A stretch of 64,000 bases of DNA, taken from NCBI GenBank assembly GCA_022494885.1, contig JAGVSM010002936.1, positions 124,001 through 188,000 of the forward strand. Direction: 5' to 3'. This DNA comes from Micrasema longulum (lineage: Eukaryota > Arthropoda > Insecta > Trichoptera > Brachycentridae). The position numbers were made by a program, and so were the translations under genes. The first letter of the stretch is position 1. The number at the start of each line of letters is the position of its first letter. This document shows, piece after piece, positions 57,601-64,000 of this stretch. The notes beneath the pieces were generated by a model that saw only the letters and a program-made list of their open reading frames with translations, was not told the origin of the DNA and made no database searches.

Positions 57601-59137
57601 ATTATTCATAGATGGCGAGTTTTGCAAAATGTCCATTGAAAATAAACGTAAAAATGGCATTTCTCAATAAAAAATTGTAAAAGTATGAATAATTAGTTTT
57701 ATATTTGCGTTTAGAATCTAGAACTAAACTAGAACAGAAGCTGAAATTCGATTTCTTTCGAATTAGATGTTTTGGTCGGTCACTAATTTATTATTTTTCT
57801 TCACTGTTGTATTTATATAACAGTTCGCAATTATTTTTATACACAATATAAAACAAGTATGCGTATTTTTAGTATACCAAACATCACACAAAAATAAATA
57901 TCAGGGACTCTAAATAACGGTTTAATTTTTAGAATGATGCCCTCGATGAGTTACGGAGCGTCATTCCATACGCACACTCCCCTTCAGTAAGGAAGCTCTC
58001 CAAGATAGCCACTCTTCTACTTGCTAAGAACTATATTCTCATGCAGTCTAATGCCCTGGAAGAACTCAGAAGGTAATGGATGGATGTCGAAAATAAAATA
58101 CAAAAAATAAGGAATAATTAAAAAAATAAATATTTATACATGACAACCATGGAGTTTCGCATAAATAAACTGTCGATGTTTTTATGAATGTATGTATGCA
58201 TGTATATGTATGCGCATGGGTGTATATACGTGTGTGTGTATGTACATGTGTATATAAATATATATATGTGTGTATCAGTGGCGTGCCTAGGGTTTACCAG
58301 TAAGGCAAGCCCATATAAAAGCCCAAGAAAATCCTATATTTTTTTTTTTTATCAACGAAATTTCATAAAAGGTACATGTTTTTTAAAAATTCTATACAGA
58401 TCTACTTTATAGATCTAGTAAATGTTATCACATTAACTTTCCAAAAAAAGAGACTAACTCTTGTGCTTGGAGAATGACTTACACTGTTGTAGTTATTTAT
58501 TAATAAGAGTTTATATAATTTTAAATATACAAGTACACGAGAAACAAAATAAAAACATAGGATATTTAAAGAAAAACAAAAAACACTAATACATTCATAC
58601 TAATTAAAATTTAATGTAGATTTTACACGTGTTCAAAAAATTTATTTAGATTTACTTTAAATTTAATTATTGATATATTATGTTTAATAGTTTTTAGTTC
58701 ATTGGGGAGATTATTGTTAGGTATAAATTTTTTGTGTTCTCACCGGGAATTGAACCCGGAGCTTCCCGCGCGTGAGTCAAGTGTTTTAACCATTACTCCA
58801 CGAAGTAAAAGTTAATTATTAGTGATTAAATACCTGTAGTTGAAAATATTTTGTATTTTGCTTAATGTAACACTACGTTACAGTAACCATTGCAGAGCGA
58901 TTTTTTACCCTAGCCTTTTAAAGGTTAAATAAGGTCTAATAAATACTTTTTTTTTTTCATTTTAGACTGATAGCGTATCTTCAGGGCACCGCTACCGCAG
59001 CCGGTATAGTTGCCCCCGCCGGATTCGAGCTTGGGGGCTTCCCTGCCGCAGCTAAACTGCTCCAGCAACAGCAGATCCTTCTGCCCCCATCAGACCAGCC
59101 AACCACCCTACAGCTCCAGGACAGTAGCGACTCCTGA
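54394..59137 (+). CDS. Oli: Oli-like bHLH transcription factor (Olig/BHLHE22 group), four exons
   Basis: Nuclear class II bHLH transcription factor. Family knowledge: such proteins bind E-boxes as dimers and act in neural differentiation. Exons are 54394-54618, 56923-57049, 57933-58072 and 58966-59137. All introns start GT and end AG behind pyrimidine tracts, and phases match. From the ATG at 56924 the protein is 145 residues. The basic region with [13 protein letters not shown] is at about 29-42. Helix 1 ([12 protein letters not shown]), the loop (YAHSPSVRK) and helix 2 ([18 protein letters not shown]) follow, then [12 protein letters not shown] and an A/P/Q-rich tail ending in QDSSDS. This domain matches BHLHE22/BHLHE23 and Drosophila Oli rather than NeuroD or Atonal. 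Exon 1 adds N-terminal sequence, but its ATG (54402) is one base out of frame with the bHLH frame. If corrected, the protein would be about 218 residues. Identification of the bHLH part is secure; the N-terminus is not. Confidence 0.86.
54743..55142 (+). repeat. 39 bp minisatellite in Oli intron 1
   Basis: Units anchored on ATTCTGCC-like words start at 54931, 54970, 55009, 55048 and 55087, exactly 39 bp apart. A sixth at 55135 is 48 bp on (39+9). Earlier diverged units are at 54751, 54790 and 54863. Because 39 is a multiple of three, the array stays open on both strands. The + strand reads a 13-residue repeat (ILPxLxTYCxxFT-like) over 84 codons from ATG 54895. I treat these frames as a by-product of periodicity, not as genes. 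The unit closely resembles the TTTACACACTGTGTAACATT/CACCATTCTGCC segment of family F. Confidence 0.85.
55776..56540 (-). mobile_element. LINE fragment (type A), RNase H-like C-terminus, inside Oli intron 1
   Basis: The - strand reads [20 protein letters not shown], then [20 protein letters not shown], a Cys/His patch ([20 protein letters not shown]) and [15 protein letters not shown]. In family terms this is the RNase H and C-terminal tail of a non-LTR retrotransposon. Related pieces lie at 11,460-11,632, 13,321-13,620 and 35,385-35,580. It is 5'-truncated and carries no endonuclease or RT core. Confidence 0.75.
56923..57049 (+). CDS. Oli: Oli exon 2: linker and basic region
   Basis: The acceptor is TTTAATTTATTTTCAG ending at 56922 and the donor is GTAACA at 57050. 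It encodes [20 protein letters not shown], then [22 protein letters not shown]. The first base completes an Arg codon started in exon 1, and the exon ends in phase 0 after HDL. The split of the bHLH just before NDAL, inside helix 1, fits the next exon exactly. Confidence 0.9.
57050..57932 (+). other. Oli: Oli intron 2 (0.9 kb), no repeat recognised
   Basis: AT-rich with no coding signal and no repeat from the families seen elsewhere in the window. The CG-containing patch near 57,420-57,480 is unassigned. Confidence 0.6.
57933..58072 (+). CDS. Oli: Oli exon 3: helix-loop-helix
   Basis: The acceptor is GGTTTAATTTTTAG ending at 57932 and the donor is GTAATG at 58073. It encodes [20 protein letters not shown] followed by [20 protein letters not shown] and ALEELR. 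It leaves two bases (AG) of the next Arg codon. There are no stops or frame breaks, and the residues are those of the Olig/BHLHE22 group. Confidence 0.92.
58276..58362 (+). repeat. Possible hAT-type end
   Basis: CAGTGGCGTGCCTAGGGTTT has the CAGTGGCG start common in hAT ends. No matching inverted end found nearby. Confidence 0.3.
58738..58806 (-). mobile_element. tRNA-like SINE head (type C)
   Basis: The reverse strand carries TGGAGTAATGG and a T-arm CCGGGTTCAATTCCCGG. Matches the head at 3,338-3,432; decayed. Confidence 0.6.
58966..59137 (+). CDS. Oli: Oli exon 4: end of helix 2 and C-terminus
   Basis: The acceptor has a long T-run (TTTTTTTTTCATTTTAG ending at 58965). The exon completes the split Arg codon, reads [20 protein letters not shown], and continues through [17 protein letters not shown] to LQDSSDS and TGA at 59135-59137. 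Alanine, proline and glutamine dominate, as is usual for a flexible activation or repression tail. Confidence 0.9.
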
Positions 59138-59461
59138 GACTTGCATATTAAGCAGGAACTGAGATACGACTACTAAAGATTCAAGATGTCAATTGATTTC
59201 AAAACCAAATTAATTCAGCGTGGTCTACTTCAGTCCCTACCTTACAAACTTATCCCTACAATATATTTAATTTTATCATCAAAAAATGACCTCTCCGAAA
59301 TGTATCTGTACCTTTTGATGGTTTTGTACATTTTTAATTTCTGTGGTTAATTACCTACATATTGTAATGTATAAAATATAAACAAAACCTACATTAGTAA
59401 GGTGTGCCAAATTTACACTATTCATACTTATTTTTAGTATGGATTGAATCATTGTAATAAA
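59138..59461 (+). other. Oli: Probable Oli 3' UTR with poly(A) signal
   Basis: AT-rich sequence after the Oli stop. The first canonical AATAAA downstream is at 59456-59461. No competing gene intervenes. The true cleavage site cannot be fixed from sequence alone. Confidence 0.4.
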
Positions 59462-59864
59462 AACCTCGCCATCTTGCTGTCACTCAGCTGTAGGTTGCTT
59501 CATTACATTATGTGGTTATTAATTTTCATAAAATGCTTGTATTTTGACACAAAAAAGTCAACTTTTCTGTCTGTCAAGTTGATTAAATCACAACAAACTT
59601 TTGTAGATAAATTTAAGCAATTTTTAATGCTTGAATGTAATAATTATCAATGCGATTCTTCAACAAAATGCATTTCTTGTATATTCCAATTAGTGACAAC
59701 ATTTTACACGTGTATGTATGACAATAGGCACATGTGACTAAATATAAAAAAATCTGTATGATGCTATTTTAGTATATGAATGCTGTATTTATAACACACA
59801 CATATATATATATATATATGTTTATGATATGTAGTGTTTTTAGTCCCTAATCGGTGACACACAC
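59462..59864. other. AT-rich, no gene; TA run near 59,800
   Basis: A 97-codon frame at 59,444-59,737 overlaps the Oli 3' flank and has no motif. CA/TA microsatellite at 59,795-59,820. Confidence 0.4.
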
Positions 59865-60250
59865 GTGCTAAAATATTTCACATGAAATAGTGCGATGACC
59901 GAAGAAAGCAATGTCATTATTTTCTATATTATCCAACTCGTACGGTATTGCATATAAATTCGAGAGCATCGTTTTGCAGTACATTCACATCGTCACTACC
60001 ATGAAGAAATGAACTACAAAGGAACTTGGCCTATAAAGAGACCACAGGGCGTGGCAATGCCAGTCAGAGCAGTTCAGTTCAATCAGTGTTGTTCAGTTCA
60101 GTCAGTCAGCCAGTCAGTTCAGTTCAGTTCAGCTTGACGCAGTCACTCAATTCCAGCATGTAGTTCAAGTGCAGTCTCTTCAGCCGATCATCACCGCTAT
60201 AAATATAAATTCACCGTTTCAAGATTTTTTAGATATACAAAAATCCGTTT
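59865..60250 (+). promoter_or_regulatory. Promoter-like, CAGTT-rich segment (possible LTR)
   Basis: TATAAA at 60,032 is followed about 30 bp later by clustered TCAG/TCAGTT initiator-like words, many of them in a CAGTT-rich run (60,061-60,135). No frame follows. A retroelement LTR or an orphan promoter are the two readings. Confidence 0.3.
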
Positions 60251-60659
60251 GTTTTTTTGGTCAAACGTCGTTTTATTGAAAATTATTTCATACGTACTCA
60301 ATCTTATGTGTCCAAAAAAATAATACAAGTATTTTTCAGCGAAAGAATGATAAATAATTGTAGTAATTATTTATTTTTATCTGTTATGAAGATCTGTGTA
60401 CATTTCTAGTCAATTTATAAAAGCAATGTAGGCTAAGGAAACATTTAGTATATAAATATTATAGTTTCATCTGAATCGTCCAATAGAAAAATAACAAAGA
60501 AAACAATCTTTGTATTAACTAAGTAACTGTAACAAATCTCTAGAAGTTAGGTAACACGACATTTAAATAACACAGTAGGCATGTAATGTATATAATGTGT
60601 ATTATGAAGTTGAAAAAGGTATTGGTTTAACTTTGCACTGGTTATTTACTCAAACTGTT

Positions 60660-61675
60660 ATCCTTTTTAAAAAAAACTATATTTTGTGTTTGTCCAAATG
60701 TTTGTGGAAAAGGATGGGATTTCACTCCCTAGGGTGTTATTAAAATTCATATTACAACAGGTTTAGAGAACATTTCACAGAAAGGAATATGAAAGTCTAG
60801 ATATTTACAGAGTTACCACCTTTCATTAGCTGGTTTAAGGGGCTACTTTACATAGTGTGTAAAAAATTTATTTTTCCCAATTTTCGAATATTCATATTTC
60901 TTCAATCTTTCCATCTGCTGATTTTTGTTAAGTTAAAGAGCTAAAAGCTGTATTGTTGCGGCCAAGATTCGTCTGTCTAAATGAGGAAGTTCAGTGCTAC
61001 GGAAAATTGGCTATGAAAACGTTTTCTTACCCGCTGTAAAAATTAGAGCATTAAATTGTACGCGAAGATTCTTGAAAATGGATGAAAAATAAAATAAAAA
61101 TGGTTTTAATCAGAACGAATTACTTTGAACGACGTCACTAGTTCTTACAAATCAACCAATTAAAGTGTCGTGATAGATTTACGGTTTACGGGAAACCATT
61201 TCAAGTAAGTTTGAGACGTCACAAGCGGAGTAATTTCAAAATTACCCAATTGAAAAAATCGTTGCTGATAATACGACAAATATTTTTTTTTCTTTAATTG
61301 GATTAGTTTGATAGTCTAATAATTTTTTTTTAAAACACTTAACCTCCTCATTATTACACCTACTACTAGACAACGCCAGAAAATATTTTTATTTTTTTAT
61401 GCTTTTCTTGGAACAGCTGATTTTATCAAAAATATTTTGAGCTTGTCCAAAAATGAATCCAACGATCTCACCCACATGTGGTTAACCTCTTTAACTTGAA
61501 GAATTTAAGAAATTTAGACATTCAAACACGCAAAATGGTGGATGTTACACAATGTGTAAAGTGACCACTTAAACTAGCTAATGGCAGATTATAAGCCTTG
61601 TTAATGTCTAGACTTCGATTTTCCTTTCTCTAAAATGTTCCTCATGTCTTTTTTAATATGTTAATAATCCAAATA
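60660..61675. repeat. Family F block interrupted by family E
   Basis: Forward F modules (GTTTGTCCAAATGTTTG, CTCCCTAGGG, TTCTTCAATCTTTCCATCTG) run to 60,980. After an E insertion, F resumes with CTACTACTAGACAACGCC, TATTTTGAGCTTGTCC and a reverse module (AATGGTGGATGTTACACAAT, GACCACTTAAACTAGC). Confidence 0.75.
60981..61352. mobile_element. Family E element inserted in family F
   Basis: Inverted ends AATGAGGAAGTTCAGTG (left) and CACTTAACCTCCTCATT (right). The interior has GACGTCACTAGTTCTTAC, GTGATAGATTTACGGTTT and GCGGAGTAATTTCAAAATTA, shared with other E copies. There is no coding capacity, so it is a MITE-like non-autonomous DNA element. The F sequence on the two sides joins sensibly when E is removed. 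Confidence 0.75.
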
Positions 61676-61899
61676 ACAAATTTTTTACTTCTTTAAGCTG
61701 AAATAATTTTTATTTATTTATTTTATGTATTTATTTATTTATACATTTTATCAAAAATACAATTTTATGTTCAATGCACTTTGCCCAGCTAACAAGGGTG
61801 CGTACCCCGTTCCAAGCTAGGCAATAACATTTTAATACATGATAATAGTTTACAAGTTAATAGAAAGCACAAACTAAAAAAATATAAACTTGCTCGTAT
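61676..61899. repeat. A/T-rich retroelement 3' end, reverse
   Basis: TTTATTTATTTTATGTATTT followed by GTGCGTACCCCGTTCCAAGC has the look of a - strand LINE 3' end with an (AAAT)n tail. No protein is left. Confidence 0.35.
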
Positions 61900-61967
61900 A
61901 CACATTTTGATGCATATACATACACACATACACATACACACATATACATGTATACATACATACACAG

Positions 61968-62014
<47 letters not shown>
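61900..62014. repeat. ATAC/TA microsatellite flanking the Tc1 insertion (left)
   Basis: Mixed CATA/CACA repeats pass into a pure (TA)n run from about 61,973 to the Tc1 left end. The matching (TA)n and CACA/CATA tract continues to the right of the element, so the transposon split one microsatellite. Open frames through it (IYIYIY) are artefacts. Confidence 0.9.
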
Positions 62015-62017
<3 letters not shown>

Positions 62018-63686
62018 CGCAAGACAAATAAATTTACGAGTTCTCAAAAAAAACTAAAATTGACATATAATGAATTATTCTTGATATTTAATTAGTTTTT
62101 TTTATATTGTTTGACATATGTGATGACTACTCGTTATTTCAAGGTTAAAATAAAAAATCTTACTCATGAATTGTACTTAGAAATTGCCATTATATATCAG
62201 GTATCAGATTACCCGAACCTTAGAGACCCATAACGGTTCATTTATGGTCGAGTGTTTGTGATGGAATAATAAAAGACATGTTATTTTTTAATTCATATTT
62301 AAGAAGTAGGTTCTTATCGCTTTATTTTAAATTAAAGTATTTTACATTTAAACATATTTATAACATTTAAAAATATTTAGTACTTAGTGAATTCACCTTT
62401 ATTTTTTATAACATGTAAAATTCTATTATTTAGAGAAGCGTAAAGCGAATCTAAAATTTCTGATGTTATTTCTTCTTCCCAAACTTGAATTAAGTTTTTT
62501 TTTAATTCCTCAATGTTTTTTGATTTTTTTTTCCCGACTTTTTTTTTCATAATCGCCCATAAATTTTCTATCGGGTTCAAATCAGGGCTATTCCCGGGCC
62601 ACGTCAACGATTTTAAGCCAATTTTCTCCTTGAATTCATTGATCTATAAAAAAACAATAAATTATTTATCATGTGGTCACAAAATGCATTTAAAAATATA
62701 TATATTTGTACTCACAGTGCGGGCTCTATGGCACGGCGCAGAATCGTCCTGAAAAATTGGGTCCGCGGTATACTGCGTAATGTCCTCGATTGTTGGAATA
62801 ATATGTTTTTTTAACACTTTTTTGTACTGAATGGCATTCATCGTACCCTGTACAAAATTTAGAGGTCCTAAACCGTATGCTGTCATGCACCCCCAAATCA
62901 TCACGTAGGGTGAATGTTTAACGGTTCGAGTGACGCACGACGGATGATATCTTTCCCCACGTTTTCGTCGAACTATCTTTCTGCCGTCTGGACCAAAAAG
63001 GTTGAATTTTGATTCATCAGAGAAAACAACATTTTGCCAATCCTCCAAGGTCCAATTCTGGTGCTCTTTCGCCCAATCCAGTCTAGCCTTCTTCATTTTG
63101 TCCGTGAGTAATGGTTTCTTTGCGGGACTCCGTGCTTGGAAACCATGCTCCAACAGCCGCCTGGACACTGTTTTTACTGAAAATGTTGATGTGCTGGTAG
63201 ACTGCACCTCTGCGTGTATTTCAGGTGCCGTTAAAAATCGATCGCGCATAACAATTTTTTTTATTAAGCGATCATCTCGGGCAGATGTCACGCGCCCCCG
63301 TCCGCTTCCTTTTTTCCGTTCTATGGATCCAGTTTCTTGGATTTTTTTAAATAAAAACCTCACTGCACCTTCTGAATACCCAACTCGACGAGATATTTCA
63401 CAATTAGATATGTTTTCTTGCGACAATGTGATTATTTTGGATTTTATCGCAATCGACATTTGCTTTGCACTTTCCATGATTGTTGTGTTATGTTCACTCA
63501 AACGCGGGTAAAACAAGACTGTTGAGACATTTTAAAATGTAAATATTGTAGAAAGGTGACACATAGTGTCCTTAATTTATTAAACAAAAGAAAGAGGTAT
63601 CGATAAAGGATTTCTTAGAAAAGGGGTTCAGTAAAGTCAAGGGGCGCGGTAGCAGGTAAACTCGTAATTTTTTTTGTCTTGCGGTG
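62015..63686 (-). mobile_element. Tc1-type DNA transposon, apparently full length
   Basis: A 1,672 bp element with inverted ends. CACCGCAAGACAAATAAATT at 62,015 pairs with the complement of the right end at 63,657-63,686 over about 29 bp with few mismatches. Both sides are TA inside (TA)n runs, as expected for TA target duplication. It encodes one spliced DD34E transposase on the - strand. No internal insertion is seen. Confidence 0.9.
62377..63477 (-). CDS. Tc1-like DD34E transposase, two exons, apparently intact
   Basis: Cut-and-paste transposase. Exon 1 is 63477-62716 (254 codons) and exon 2 is 62643-62377 (88 codons plus stop), for 342 residues, the usual Tc1 length. The 72 bp intron has donor GTGAGT and acceptor TTTTTTTATAG and is phase 0, joining CHRART to INEFKEK. 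Two helix-turn-helix regions lie at about 22-41 and 80-112, and between them GRGR at 59-62 is an AT-hook-like linker. Catalytic residues are D154 (VVFSDESKFNLF), D245 (FQDDSAPCH) and E280 (SPDLNPIENLW), with 34 residues between the last two. I chose the ATG at 63477 because upstream in-frame sequence has no ATG. No stop or frameshift is visible, so it may be recently active. Without splicing it would lose the catalytic Glu. Confidence 0.9.
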
Positions 63687-63750
63687 TATATATATATATA
63701 TATATATACACACATGTACATACACCTATGCGCATTCACATACATACATT
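63687..63750. repeat. TA/CACA microsatellite flanking the Tc1 insertion (right)
   Basis: (TA)n followed by CACACATGTACATACAC. It is the other half of the target microsatellite. Confidence 0.85.
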
Positions 63751-64000
63751 CGTAAAACATAGACAATTTATTTATTCTAATGCATGTTTGTCTAATCAAC
63801 CGCCAATTTACGTATCGATTAATTTATGTTTCAAAATACCATTTTCAATATATAATTGACGATTCCACGTGTTTTACATTTTATTATTATTAAATTATTC
63901 TAAATACACATAAACTTAAATGCCGAATTATTGTATTATCCTTTTGTTAAAACACTAGTAATAGTCACGTATTCCTCATATTGTTTATTTTTTTTCATAT
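63751..64000. other. AT-rich end of window, no gene seen
   Basis: No coding, RNA or repeat signal recognised in the last 250 bases. Confidence 0.5.

Larger units (their letters stand above)
58073..58965 (+). other. Oli: Oli intron 3 (0.9 kb), repeat-bearing
   Basis: It contains a short TATG/TGTATA-rich microsatellite (about 58,185-58,275), a CAGTGGCGTGCCTAGGG end that looks like a hAT-type terminus at 58,276, a dispersed repeat shared with 29,360-29,520, and a decayed tRNA-like SINE head on the - strand (58,738-58,806). Confidence 0.65.

Noticed and set aside
61789..62095. Tyr/Ile repeat proteins
   Set aside because: Frames through TA/CATA microsatellite.
63002..63511. 169-codon plus-strand protein
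   Set aside because: Antisense shadow of the Tc1 transposase.

Overview
This 64 kb window is an AT-rich, gene-poor stretch of an animal genome, most likely an insect and probably a moth or butterfly (Lepidoptera). Three things point that way: a four-exon bHLH gene of the Olig/BHLHE22 type that I take to be the insect gene Oli, spliceosomal introns throughout, and a mix of non-LTR retrotransposon tails, tRNA-derived SINEs, a mariner and a Tc1 element typical of insects. The order-level guess is inference. Bacterial features (operons, ribosome binding sites, CRISPR arrays) are absent.

The only host gene I can name is Oli, on the + strand from about 54.39 to 59.14 kb. Exons 2 to 4 encode an uninterrupted bHLH domain and C-terminus. 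The upstream exon is very GC-rich. Its best start codon and its best downstream reading frame disagree by one base. A second, weaker host-gene signal is an orphan terminal exon on the - strand at 19,973-20,108. It has a good splice acceptor and 45 codons ending in a stop, and I do not recognise the protein.

The rest is layered transposon debris. 0-8 kb: LINE tails, SINEs and the first copies of a dispersed modular repeat that I call family F. 9.5-15 kb: a 400 bp mariner-type MITE, two hairpin elements, a LINE split by other LINEs and a 221 bp palindrome, and an F block sitting inside another element (family E). 18-28 kb: E copies, the orphan exon, a tandem-plus-inverted F block with a SINE inside it, and a dead mariner (22,265-24,863) broken by two later insertions. 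28-52 kb: LINE ends on both strands, SINEs, E and F copies and AT-rich filler. 54-59 kb: Oli, whose first intron carries a 39 bp minisatellite that resembles a piece of F, and a LINE fragment. 59.9-61.7 kb: a promoter-like CAGTT-rich patch and an F copy with E inserted in it. 62,015-63,686: a Tc1-type transposon whose transposase appears intact once a 72 bp intron is removed.

Families E and F are nested in each other in both directions. F also carries a 14 bp target-site duplication inside the mariner, so the window gives a relative insertion history. I found no defence, biosynthetic or otherwise clearly undescribed gene system. The most unusual items are family F, the spliced Tc1 and the F-like minisatellite in the Oli intron.
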